Assembly (NCBI GenBank): GCA_900314975.1
Contig: OMXI01000001.1
Coordinates: forward strand, 1 to 64,000
Direction: 5' to 3'
From: an uncultured Eubacteriales bacterium
Lineage (GTDB): Bacteria; Bacillota; Clostridia; Oscillospirales; Ruminococcaceae
Length of the DNA stretch: 64,000 nt
In this document: piece after piece, positions 55,771 through 63,646 of the stretch
How the letters are laid out: the number at the start of each line of letters is the position of its first letter
Position numbering within the stretch: the first letter of the stretch is position 1
The notes under the pieces: model-generated
What the model was told of the DNA's origin: nothing
Database searches by the model: none
What the model saw: the letters and a program-made list of their open reading frames with translations, nothing else
Program-made: the position numbers and the translations under genes

Positions 55771-55803
55771 AAAAGGACTGCTGCGATTTGCAACAGTCCT
55801 TTA
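55771..55803. terminator. Terminator of the YibE/F pair
   Basis: AAAGGACTGcTGC / GCAaCAGTCCTTT stem with a short loop, serving the plus strand and possibly the convergent pseudogene. Confidence 0.82.
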
Positions 55804-55814
55804 TAATTATGCTG

Positions 55815-56578
55815 TTATTTTTTAAGGATATTTGTTACGTCTGCGTCACTTACAAGTGTTGTGCCGCCGAGTATCCATGCGTTAGTGACGTTCTTTGAGG
55901 CTGCGTAGGATTTAGCTGCATCTGTTTTTCCTGCTGCGGTGAGTATCATCGGGCAGTTGGTAGAGAACGAAAGCAGACCGCCGCAAAGTCCGTCAGGGAA
56001 ATTGTTTCCGTAGGCAAGAGTTATTGCCGATGGACTTGTGAAGAACTCGTTTGCTATTGCTGCAGAGGTTTCAAATCTGTTATTGCCTGCGATACGGATA
56101 TTTCTTTTAGAAGTCGTCTCATCCTTTGTACCGCCTGTGAGAGTGCCCTTGCAGTTTATGCAGATATACCTTGTAACGCCCGTTGCTGCGGGTGTGGGGC
56201 TTTTATCTCGGTAACATAGCCAAGTGTATTCTTAAAGGTGTGACCTGTGGCTGCTATATCTGACGTGTAGCTGTCGCCGCAATCGGAACAAGTATAAGTC
56301 ATTGTGCCCTTTGCGGTGCAGGTTGCTGCCTTGGTGACGGATGATTTATAGCTATGTGTATGTGTCAGCTTTTTGAGCTGGACAGCAGAGCTGTTTGCTG
56401 TAGCATATCGTATTGCCTCACTGCCGTTTTCGTAGGTAACGATAGTAGTCTTGTAAGGGGTAGTTGTAGTCGCCCATTTATGTCCGCCCCATCCGCCGTT
56501 CAGCGAAGGATCATAAACATATGAATAACCAAAAGCGACTCGCCGAAACAGTTTTGACACATCATACAAAAAAGCCAT
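55815..56578 (-). pseudogene. Truncated and frameshifted CWB2 surface protein
   Basis: On the minus strand, a frame from 56578 gives a Cys-pair module (TCTAKGTMTYTCSDCGDSYT, ATGHTFKNTLGYVTEIKAP) then stops early at 56156. In the -1 frame the protein continues with TPAATGVTRYICINC and one CWB2 repeat (IAGNNRFETSAAIANEFF) to a stop at 55815. The shift maps to a short C-run (gccccac near 56196), consistent with one lost C. There is no signal peptide or ribosome site at the 5' end and the cdd terminator lies just upstream, so the gene is also 5'-truncated. A relic of the same family as 2107-5358. Confidence 0.8.
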
Positions 56579-56592
56579 TCACAATTTGTGCG

Positions 56593-56618
56593 AAAAAAAT
56601 ACCCCGCATTTGCGAGGT
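56593..56618 (-). terminator. Terminator of cdd
   Basis: ACCTCGCA / TGCGGGGT stem followed by ATTTTTTT on the minus strand. Confidence 0.78.
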
Positions 56619-56637
56619 AATGATATGTAATATTATG

Positions 56638-57054
56638 TTATTTACCGAGCATTTGCGGACCGAAGCTCTCGGGAAGCAGCTGCTCAAGAGTCATCAGCTT
56701 GTAGTCATCGGTGCTGCGCGCGATTATCACGGTAAGCTGCGTCGGGTCGCAGAACTCACGCATTACTTGCCTGCAGATGCCGCAGGGAGTGCAGTAATCG
56801 CTTGGAGTAAAGTTTTTGCCGCCGACTATGGCTATTGCTGTTATCGACTTTTCGCCGCACGCAACGGCGTGGGAGATCGCTGTTCTCTCTGCACAGATAC
56901 CCGCGGGGTAAGAGGCATTTTCAACGTTCACGCCCGTATATATCTTCCCCGATGCGCAAAGCACTGCGGCAGATACGTTATACTGCGAATAGGGCGCATA
57001 GGAATTATGCATACAGTCAAGCGCTGCCTGTATAAGCTGTTTATAATCGGTCAT
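56638..57054 (-). CDS. cdd: Cytidine deaminase
   Basis: 138 residues, tetrameric type. Catalytic and zinc motifs Cys54-Ala-Glu56 (AGICAERTAI) and Cys91/Cys94 (TPCGICRQ); NVENASYPAG binds the nucleoside. Deaminates cytidine and deoxycytidine for pyrimidine salvage. The start at 57054 follows AGGTG; the frame to 57087 lacks a site. Confidence 0.95.
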   Translation of the reverse strand: MTDYKQLIQAALDCMHNSYAPYSQYNVSAAVLCASGKIYTGVNVENASYPAGICAERTAISHAVACGEKSITAIAIVGGKNFTPSDYCTPCGICRQVMREFCDPTQLTVIIARSTDDYKLMTLEQLLPESFGPQMLGK

Positions 57055-57120
57055 TGTGTTCACCTGCGTTTCGTCGGTTTTAATCATTGTACCACAAAAT
57101 CAAATCAAGGTCAACAGAAA

Positions 57121-57156
57121 AATCCCGAAGAGCAAGACTGCTTTTCGGGATTTTTG
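57121..57156. terminator. Terminator of the sigma/anti-sigma/DUF4097 operon
   Basis: AATCCCGAA / TTCGGGATT stem, loop about 14 bases, T-runs on both strands. Confidence 0.82.
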
Positions 57157-57165
57157 TATGTCTTA

Positions 57166-58107
57166 TCAATACTCTTTAACGTAAACATCGCCTGACGAGG
57201 TATCAATGGAAATTTTGCCGCCGCCCGAGCCGTTGGTATAGGTATCGCCGCTCTTTGAAAGAGAGATGTCCGACTCGAAATCGCCTGACGAGGTATCTAC
57301 CTCGATTTTGAAATCGCTGTCCTTTGACAGATAAAGGGTGATATCGCCCGATGATGCGTCAATGTCCATTTTTGAAGGTGCTTTTTTCAGTTTGAATGTC
57401 ATATCGCCGCTTGACGAATCTGCGCTGATGCTGTCTGCGTCCTCGAAATCTGCCTTTACCTTGCCTGACGAGGTATCAAACTTTGCGGTCTTGACCTCAC
57501 CTGCGGAAACGGTTACGTTGCCAGATGATGAATCGGCGGAAATCTTTTTGCAGTCGCCTTTAAGGTCGACCTTTACGTCGCCTGACGAGCTGTCGGTGAT
57601 GACCTCGTCTGCCTCGCAGCTGTCAAGTGTGATGTCGCCCGATGAGGTATCAATATCGAATTTGTCTGCTTTGATACCGTCAAAAACGGTGTCGGCAGAT
57701 GAGCCGTCATATGATACTCTTGTGAGCTTGATATTCTCGGGAAGCTTTATCTCCAGCTTTTTATCGTAGTTTTCAAAAAGGAAAGCCTCTCCGGATTTGC
57801 TGTACTGGATATGCAGAGTTTTGCCGTCTATCCAGGTGTGTACTTTTTTGGCGTCTGAAAGATCCTTTTTGCAGGTCTCGGTGACGGTCACGGAGCTGTC
57901 GGTGTGGTGCGAAACATTGACGCTGCCTGCTGACCAGTTGATGTCAAGCTCGGTTATCTCGCCGTCGTAATCGAGGTCGCCTGCCGAATATTTATCGGCA
58001 TTGGCGTAGGTGTTTCCTATGCCCACGCAGCCTGAAAAACAGGTGAGCATAAGCGCAAGCCCCAGTGCGAGAATGATTGGTTTTGCAAGTTTGTTTGCTG
58101 TCTTCAT
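57166..58107 (-). CDS. DUF4097-family beta-repeat lipoprotein
   Basis: 313 residues. Lipoprotein-like signal (LALMLTCFSGC), then about nine short beta repeats carrying (D)TSSGD or DSSSGD (for example FDIDTSSGDITL, KIEVDTSSGDFES), the DUF4097 right-handed beta-helix pattern. Third gene of an operon with an ECF sigma factor and its anti-sigma factor; DUF4097 proteins frequently accompany such envelope-stress sensors. Role inferred: surface component or effector of that system. Confidence 0.87.
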   Translation of the reverse strand: MKTANKLAKPIILALGLALMLTCFSGCVGIGNTYANADKYSAGDLDYDGEITELDINWSAGSVNVSHHTDSSVTVTETCKKDLSDAKKVHTWIDGKTLHIQYSKSGEAFLFENYDKKLEIKLPENIKLTRVSYDGSSADTVFDGIKADKFDIDTSSGDITLDSCEADEVITDSSSGDVKVDLKGDCKKISADSSSGNVTVSAGEVKTAKFDTSSGKVKADFEDADSISADSSSGDMTFKLKKAPSKMDIDASSGDITLYLSKDSDFKIEVDTSSGDFESDISLSKSGDTYTNGSGGGKISIDTSSGDVYVKEY

Positions 58108-58122
58108 GATTTGTTCCCCCTA

Positions 58123-59109
58123 TTATTTGTTGTTTGTCTTTTTTTGTTTGTATATGCCAACAGCTGCAAGTACAGCTGAAAGTATCGTTCCGAAAATGAG
58201 TACTACCCAGTTTACTCCATCGGTCATCATCTCTGCGGTCGTTACATTACCTGCAGGGAACTTTGGTATTCGCAGTCCGTTTCCGATAAGCACAAGGACT
58301 ATTGTATCGCCGAAGAAGAAAAACAGTGAGGATACGAAAACGCATATGGCAGCTTTGAGCCGGCTGTTGAGCTTCACAAATCTGATTATAGCGAACATTG
58401 ACCACATATATGTGAGTGCGGGAATGGAATACCCCAGCGCTATCCTGCTGAACGAATAGGAATTTGCGCTGATGCCGATACATATCATCATAAGCAGATA
58501 TGTGAGTGTGTACGTTCCCACAACAGCGAGTGCCTTGTTGTTCTTAAGGCGCTTTGCTATGGGCTTCGCGTTGACGACAAACGGCATGAACGGTATTGAA
58601 AGCCCGAAAAGGATCGCCGAGGCTGCTATAAAGAACCAGCTGCCGCCCGAGTAGATACAGCACACACCGAGCAGTACAAGAAGGCTTGCGGTGAATGCGC
58701 CCAGTGTACACAGTGCTTTGTTTTCAGGTACCATAAGCGGTACTACGATAAGTGACGCTGGTATGAACATTGCTGTAAGGACTATAAAGAACCAAGTAAG
58801 CCCTGCGCCCGTTGCAAGATTTACTATAAGGCAGATAAGTATTGGTATAGAGAAGATGCCACCGATTATGCTGCCTGCAAGCACGCTGCGGCGCTTGAAG
58901 AATTTTGCCTGCTTAACAAGCACCTCGTCACGTTCTTTTTTTATCTCGCTGTTTATATCTTTCTCGCTTTTTTTCATATCTTCAAGCATTGCTGTGCAAA
59001 CGCTGCACTCGGCTAAATGCTCCTCAACTGCCTGCGCGCTGGCGCTTGTACAAGCATTGTCCATATACAGCGGCAAGAGGTCGCTGATTATATCGCAGTT
59101 ATATTTCAT
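58123..59109 (-). CDS. Membrane anti-sigma factor with zinc-finger-like N-terminus
   Basis: 328 residues. The N-terminal ZAS motif is His31-x3-Cys35-x2-Cys38 (HLAECSVC), the usual sigma-binding domain; then a coiled segment and about eight membrane helices. It overlaps the sigma gene by 11 bases, ensuring balanced synthesis. It would hold the sigma factor at the membrane until an envelope signal arrives. Confidence 0.87.
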   Translation of the reverse strand: MKYNCDIISDLLPLYMDNACTSASAQAVEEHLAECSVCTAMLEDMKKSEKDINSEIKKERDEVLVKQAKFFKRRSVLAGSIIGGIFSIPILICLIVNLATGAGLTWFFIVLTAMFIPASLIVVPLMVPENKALCTLGAFTASLLVLLGVCCIYSGGSWFFIAASAILFGLSIPFMPFVVNAKPIAKRLKNNKALAVVGTYTLTYLLMMICIGISANSYSFSRIALGYSIPALTYMWSMFAIIRFVKLNSRLKAAICVFVSSLFFFFGDTIVLVLIGNGLRIPKFPAGNVTTAEMMTDGVNWVVLIFGTILSAVLAAVGIYKQKKTNNK

Positions 59110-59593
59110 TGTTGTCCATCCTTTCTTTAAGCTTTAATCTGGCACGGTGATAGGTGACTCTCGCCCAGCTTTCTGTTTTACTGAAGATTGCTGATATCTG
59201 CGCAAAAGACAGCTCGCCGAACACCCGCAGTTCAAAGACCTCACGGTACGGCTCCTCCATTGAGTGAAGATACATATGTATCCGAAACGATGCATCAGAA
59301 TCGGTTATGCTCTGCTCAAGGTCGCTGTCCGTGTCTGCAAGTGTTTCATCGGGTTCATCCTGAAACCTTGATGACCTGCGAGTTTCGTCGATAAACAGAT
59401 TTTTGGCTATTGCACAAAGCCATGAATAACACTCTGATTCGCCGCGGAAGGTCTGTTTGGTGGTCATTGCCTTATAAAAGGTCTCTTGTGTTATTTCCTG
59501 CGCTGTATGCTGATTTTTCGCCAGAGTCATCACATATGAATACACCCGCATATAACAGGTATCATACAGTTTTTCAGCTGTCTTTTTGTCCAA
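59099..59593 (-). CDS. ECF-type RNA polymerase sigma factor
   Basis: 164 residues: sigma region 2 (QEITQETFYKAMTT, CYSWLCAIAKNLFIDETRR) and region 4 (YREVFELRVFGELSFAQISA, ARVTYHRARLKLKE). The start is TTG at 59593, eight bases after AAGGAGGT. Co-transcribed with its anti-sigma factor and a DUF4097 lipoprotein. Confidence 0.93.
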   Translation of the reverse strand: MDKKTAEKLYDTCYMRVYSYVMTLAKNQHTAQEITQETFYKAMTTKQTFRGESECYSWLCAIAKNLFIDETRRSSRFQDEPDETLADTDSDLEQSITDSDASFRIHMYLHSMEEPYREVFELRVFGELSFAQISAIFSKTESWARVTYHRARLKLKERMDNNEI

Positions 59594-59687
59594 TCACCGC
59601 ACCTCCTTCCTTGGCTTTCATAGGTTAGACGGACTTATGCTTGTTTCGTTACAAAATCTTTTAAATAATTATTCGTTTCAATATGGC

Positions 59688-59842
59688 AAAAAAAGGCAGA
59701 GCTATCCCGTGAATGCCCTGCCATAGTTTACGATATTATTTCCACGAGCTGCACGTTTTTATTGTCCCTATATTTTTCTTTTGTTTTTGTCTTTCTTTTG
59801 AAATTGTATTATTTTTGTACAAAAAGTTAATTCGTTTCTCCG
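59688..59842 (-). ncRNA. Candidate small RNA or attenuated leader upstream of the sigma gene
   Basis: On the minus strand a complete promoter (TTGACA 59872-59877, 17-base spacer, TAAAAT 59849-59854) is followed about 155 bases later by a terminator hairpin (GGCAGGGC / GCTCTGCC, 59695-59722, with T7). Nothing in between codes for a protein: the only short frame opens inside the hairpin without a ribosome site. The transcript would end about 95 bases before the sigma factor start, so it is either an independent RNA or a regulated leader. It matches no riboswitch I recognise. Confidence 0.5.
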
Positions 59843-59881
59843 AATTGTATTTTATCACAGTGCAAAGGAAATGTCAAGCAT

Positions 59882-59925
59882 AAAACAAAAACACATTGCT
59901 CCATTACGGAACAATGTGCTTTTTA
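59882..59925. terminator. Terminator of the prepilin gene
   Basis: CACATTGtTCC / GGAgCAATGTG stem with T-rich sequence on both sides. Confidence 0.75.
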
Positions 59926-59946
59926 TGGTAAAGTTTTAATGATATG

Positions 59947-60552
59947 TCATCTTGAAGGATTGGTATACTCCTTATCGGGTGAAGGATATACCCTGTACAT
60001 AGGACCGCTTTCACCTGTGCCGTGAGAATCGCCTGCCCATATCTCGATATGTTCGGGGTCATCGTTTCTGTAGCAGATAAGCCACAAATCAGTTTTCTTA
60101 TTGCCCGGGTGGCTTGTGAGCTTCATTGACCTTGACTTCTCTGCCTCGATATAACCGTTGCTTTCGTTCAGTGCTGCGCAAAATGTCTCGACCTCACGGT
60201 TGCCGCCTCTCCAGCCTACCGAGTCATGCACCTTATATTGCACAGAATCGGCAGCATTGCACTTACAAGCTACTACGAGACGGTATGATTCAACATCGTT
60301 TTTTGTTCTTACAACGACATTGGTCTTCATAGTATTATGCTGATAAAATGAATTGTACGCTTCCTGATCCTCGACAAGTACTGCTTTGACTGCGTTATAT
60401 ATCTGCTTTGCATTTGCCATATCGGTCTTTGCCGCAGCCTTGCGGGTATACCTGATGATCGTAGGTACAAGCATAGCAGCTAAAATACCGATTATTGCCA
60501 ATACGACAATCAATTCCAATAGGGTAAAACCCTTTTGATTCTTCTTATTCAT
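59947..60552 (-). CDS. Type IV prepilin-like protein (GspG/ComGC class)
   Basis: 201 residues. Class III signal MNKKNQKG/FTLLELIVVLAI: cleavage after Gly8, Phe9 N-methylated, Glu13 conserved, then a hydrophobic assembly helix. The C-terminal 150 residues form an unrecognised soluble domain with paired Cys (ACKC). AAGGGGA precedes the ATG. It is monocistronic, without other pilus genes nearby, so its assembly machinery must be elsewhere. Confidence 0.9.
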   Translation of the reverse strand: MNKKNQKGFTLLELIVVLAIIGILAAMLVPTIIRYTRKAAAKTDMANAKQIYNAVKAVLVEDQEAYNSFYQHNTMKTNVVVRTKNDVESYRLVVACKCNAADSVQYKVHDSVGWRGGNREVETFCAALNESNGYIEAEKSRSMKLTSHPGNKKTDLWLICYRNDDPEHIEIWAGDSHGTGESGPMYRVYPSPDKEYTNPSR

Positions 60553-60629
60553 GACATCGTCCCCTTACATAATAGCCACAAATAATTCCCAACGAAATTG
60601 CTAAACGCGCATAACTAATTTCTACTATT

Positions 60630-60658
60630 ATAATACAATATAGCGGCTGCATTGTCAA
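60630..60658 (-). promoter_or_regulatory. Promoter of the prepilin gene
   Basis: On the minus strand TTGACA, 17-base spacer, TATTAT. The remaining AT-rich 60553-60776 shows no gene. Confidence 0.7.
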
Positions 60659-60776
60659 GCATGTACATATTAAATATATTTTTAAACAAAGTTTTCTACC
60701 TTTTGTACAAATACGAAAACGTTTTATTTGTTAAATGCAGCAAACAAAATGTTAACAGACAATTACACACAAAGGC

Positions 60777-60806
60777 AAAAAAAGACCGCCACTTATGACG
60801 GTCTTT
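60777..60806 (-). terminator. Terminator of the membrane metallophosphoesterase gene
   Basis: AAAGACCG / CGGTCTTT stem followed by a T-run on the minus strand, just past the stop at 60816. Confidence 0.82.
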
Positions 60807-60815
60807 GAAATCATC

Positions 60816-61916
60816 TTAATTTTGTTCGATATTTATTATCACATACTCGGATTTGGTGCCTGTTTTGAACTTTATCGCCCAGTCGGCAATGCCAGATGTG
60901 ACGATAAAGTCGGTACCGTTTCTTTCTTCATAGCCGTAGGTACGGTCGTTTGCGCCTATCCACTCCCCTACGTACGTTACAGGGAAAAACTGTCCGCCGT
61001 GGGTATGACCCGAAAGCACAAGGTCAGCTTGGGTCTTTGACTCGTTTTCATAATCTGCGGGCTGGTGGTCAAGCACGATGATGTACTTATCTTTATCTAT
61101 ATCCTTGATAACATCTGCAAGCTCGGCACGGTCGCCGTCTGATTTATCCTTTCTGCCGACGATGTAGAATCTGTCATCTACAAGTTCGTACGAATCAGTG
61201 AGTATCTTTATATTGTTCTTTTTCATCTGCTCTTCAAGGTCCTGCGCGGAAAATCCTCTGTGCTCCGAGCCGTAGTAGCCCTTATCGTGATTGCCGTATG
61301 CAAACCACACGCCGTACTTCACATCGAGTTTACCAAGCGCCTCGCAGGCTTTGACCATATTGTCGCGGTCTGTGCCGTCGTCGACGAAGTCACCCGGAAT
61401 AAGCAGAATATCGGGGTTTTGCTCCATAATGGTGTCAAGGTGCTTTGCAAAGCCGTCGGCATCAAAGGTTGCACAAAGGTGTGAATCCGCGATCATTGCC
61501 ACCTTGAGCGTACCTATCTGTTTATCGGTCTTGATGGTATAATCGGTCTGCCAGACGTTGTTGCACAGGTAATATGCCACGCCGAGATAGATGACCGAGG
61601 TCAGAATTGCGAGCCAGCCCTGAAGATATATCTTCGGCTTTTTGCCGCTGGCTGCCTTGATTATTCTGAAGACAAGACCGAACAGCAGGAAGAATATCAG
61701 AACGTGCAGAAATACTATTATGGCATTTATCACGTCCATAATCAGCACCAGAGCTGCAAAGCACACCACTATGCATCCGAACGAAATAAGCAGTTTGAGC
61801 TTTTTGCTGACCGAGAGGCTTTGCACTGCGCCAAAGCGCGCAACAGCAAAGGTCATATATGCACCGCCCGCTATGCAGGCTGCAATTACCGTACCAAGAA
61901 TAATAAGCCACATCAT
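60816..61916 (-). CDS. Membrane-anchored metallophosphoesterase
   Basis: 366 residues. Four N-terminal membrane helices (about 1-125), then a calcineurin-like phosphoesterase domain with the metal motifs IADSHL, PGDFVDD, YGNHD, VLDHQP and SGHTHGGQ. The architecture matches the YkuE/YaeI class with extra helices, whose active site faces outside; several act on lipids or cell-wall precursors. AAGGAGTG precedes the ATG. Substrate unknown. Confidence 0.9.
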   Translation of the reverse strand: MMWLIILGTVIAACIAGGAYMTFAVARFGAVQSLSVSKKLKLLISFGCIVVCFAALVLIMDVINAIIVFLHVLIFFLLFGLVFRIIKAASGKKPKIYLQGWLAILTSVIYLGVAYYLCNNVWQTDYTIKTDKQIGTLKVAMIADSHLCATFDADGFAKHLDTIMEQNPDILLIPGDFVDDGTDRDNMVKACEALGKLDVKYGVWFAYGNHDKGYYGSEHRGFSAQDLEEQMKKNNIKILTDSYELVDDRFYIVGRKDKSDGDRAELADVIKDIDKDKYIIVLDHQPADYENESKTQADLVLSGHTHGGQFFPVTYVGEWIGANDRTYGYEERNGTDFIVTSGIADWAIKFKTGTKSEYVIINIEQN

Positions 61917-62055
61917 AAAGCCTTCACTCCTTCCGATTGTTTTATACTATTTGTATTATAGCACAAAAAAGCTGCGATTACAATTGCTTATATCAAATAA
62001 ATACATATGCTTTCAAGGCATAAATACGAAATTGTTGCCGCAGGCAAAAAAGTAC

Positions 62056-62084
62056 TTGACAGGCTTGAATAAAAATGGTATAAT
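62056..62084 (+). promoter_or_regulatory. tRNA-Pro promoter
   Basis: TTGACA, 17-base spacer, TATAAT, ending 11 bases before the tRNA. Confidence 0.85.
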
Positions 62085-62095
62085 ATTTTGGTAAT

Positions 62096-62169
62096 CGGGG
62101 TGTGGCGCAGATTGGTAGCGCGCTTCCTTGGGGTGGAAGAGGTCGTCGGTTCAAATCCGGTCACTCCGA
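62096..62169 (+). tRNA. tRNA-Pro (GGG anticodon)
   Basis: Full cloverleaf: acceptor CGGGGTG / CACTCCG, D arm GCGCAGATTGGTAGCGC, anticodon stem CTTCC / GGAAG with loop TTGGGGT (anticodon GGG), T arm GTCGG-TTCAAAT-CCGGT with one wobble. CCA is not encoded (ACTC follows). Its own promoter and terminator flank it. Confidence 0.95.
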
Positions 62170-62180
62170 CTCAAAAGAAG

Positions 62181-62211
62181 AGTCCTTCGCTTTATGCGCG
62201 GGACTTTTTTT
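62181..62211 (+). terminator. tRNA-Pro terminator
   Basis: AGTCC-x2-CGC / GCG-x2-GGACT stem followed by TTTTTT. Confidence 0.8.
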
Positions 62212-62273
62212 ATTGCACAAAAAAGAGGCAAGAACTTATATCTTACCTCTTACCTCTTACATCTTACCTCTGT

Positions 62274-62831
62274 TTACCATCTGTCCTCGCAGTCGGCTAT
62301 CATTTTCTGCACTTCCTCGTTATTGTACAGACCCAGATCAAACAGCCTGTCGACCTGTTTTTTTGTTATCTTTCCTGTCAGCGAGTAAACAAACTGTCCG
62401 TGTTCGCGCTGTGTGCCGTCCCACGAATCTATTATTTTCAGCCAGCCAGCCTTGCCAAGCGTTCTCTCGGGCAGCTCTGCCCCGGGAAAAAATTTCTCGC
62501 AAAGCATTACGGCGGCTTTTGTATGGTTGGTATAGTTGCAGGAATATGTGTCTCCGTCGGGTGACATCCAGCCGAGCTTGAAGGTATCCTGATTCTTAAA
62601 GAACATCTCTTCAAGTGTCAGCGGGCAGCCGTCGGACTCGACTATTTTGACAAACATATAATCCTTATCGGTGAATCGGAAATAGCCGCTTTCGCCTGTA
62701 AGCACGACGGGAAGCTGCTCTTTGGAAATCATTTTTTCAAACTTTGTTCCCTTTAATGATTTGAGAGTATCGCAGTAATCATAGTAATAATAGCCCGTTT
62801 CGGACTTATATATTGCGTATTTACGCTTCAA
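62274..62831 (-). CDS. Conserved-looking protein of unknown function
   Basis: A 185-residue cytoplasmic protein not recognised. It is rich in Tyr, Phe and Trp (YKSETGYYYYDY, SCNYTNHTKAAVMLCEKFFPG, WLKIIDSWDG) with an acidic end and no membrane segment. The start is TTG at 62831, about 7 bases after GGAGGGAG, so it is a real translated frame. It is monocistronic between the tRNA and the phosphodiesterase gene. Function unknown. Confidence 0.75.
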   Translation of the reverse strand: MKRKYAIYKSETGYYYYDYCDTLKSLKGTKFEKMISKEQLPVVLTGESGYFRFTDKDYMFVKIVESDGCPLTLEEMFFKNQDTFKLGWMSPDGDTYSCNYTNHTKAAVMLCEKFFPGAELPERTLGKAGWLKIIDSWDGTQREHGQFVYSLTGKITKKQVDRLFDLGLYNNEEVQKMIADCEDRW

Positions 62832-63002
62832 GCGAACTCCCTCCTCTTCAAAAAGAATAAATGATCAAAATGAACAATAATCTCTAATTATTTAATATAA
62901 CATTATTTTTTCACTTATGCAAGTGTTTTTTTGAATTTTTGAGGATTTTTTTCATTTTTCTTACTTAAATTTATGAAATTTTCGTGAAGAGGCAAAAGTG
63001 TA

Positions 63003-63031
63003 TTGTAAAATCCGAAAAAATGTGGTAAAAT
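63003..63031 (+). promoter_or_regulatory. Promoter of the YfcE-like phosphodiesterase gene
   Basis: TTGTAA, 17-base spacer, TAAAAT. The AT-rich gap 62832-63002 holds nothing else I can identify. Confidence 0.6.
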
Positions 63032-63070
63032 GTGAGTGAATTAAGACACGGTCAACGGAGGTTAGTAAAA

Positions 63071-63547
63071 TTGCGAGTTGTAGTTTTTTCCGATACGCAC
63101 GGCAATATGGCTGCTGCGGATAAAATAGTTTCTGACAATATTTCCTGCGACCACTTTATCTTTCTGGGCGACGGAATAAACGATGTGGAGATACTGCGCT
63201 CAAAGTATCCCGATAAGAGCTTTTTCTGTGTTGCGGGCAACTGTGACAAGTGCAGTGCGCCGACATCTATGGTGATTGAGCTTTTCAACACGCGTATTCT
63301 TTTAACGCACGGTCATCTTTTAGGCATCAGCGAGGGTACGGACGAGCTTGTCAAGCTCGCTAAAAAAGAAAAAGTCGCATTTGCGCTTTTCGGGCACACA
63401 CACAAAAGATATTACAAGCAGGAACACGGGATATACCTTCTTAACCCCGGCAGTGCGTCACTGCCAAAGGACGACCTTCCGCCTTCATGTGCATTTATGG
63501 ACATTACGCCATACGGCATAAACTGTATGCTTATTGACCTTACATAA
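63071..63547 (+). CDS. YfcE/MJ0936-type phosphodiesterase
   Basis: 158 residues, a compact calcineurin-like phosphodiesterase: FSDTHGN, LGDGINDVE, VAGNCD, LTHGH and FGHTHKRYY are the five metal motifs. The start is TTG at 63071, nine bases after GGAGG; the upstream GTG at 63032 lacks a site. A cytoplasmic enzyme acting on phosphodiesters; natural substrate unknown. Confidence 0.9.
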   Translation: MRVVVFSDTHGNMAAADKIVSDNISCDHFIFLGDGINDVEILRSKYPDKSFFCVAGNCDKCSAPTSMVIELFNTRILLTHGHLLGISEGTDELVKLAKKEKVAFALFGHTHKRYYKQEHGIYLLNPGSASLPKDDLPPSCAFMDITPYGINCMLIDLT

Positions 63548-63552
63548 CTGCT

Positions 63553-63590
63553 GTCCCCTGCGGTACTGTTCTGCACGGGGACATTTTATT
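63553..63590 (+). terminator. Terminator of the YfcE-like gene
   Basis: TGTCCCC / GGGGACA stem followed by TTTTATTT. Confidence 0.75.
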
Positions 63591-63646
63591 TGAACGGCGA
63601 TATGCTAAATTTTAAAACAAATCAAGTTAACGAGGAGACAGTTCAG

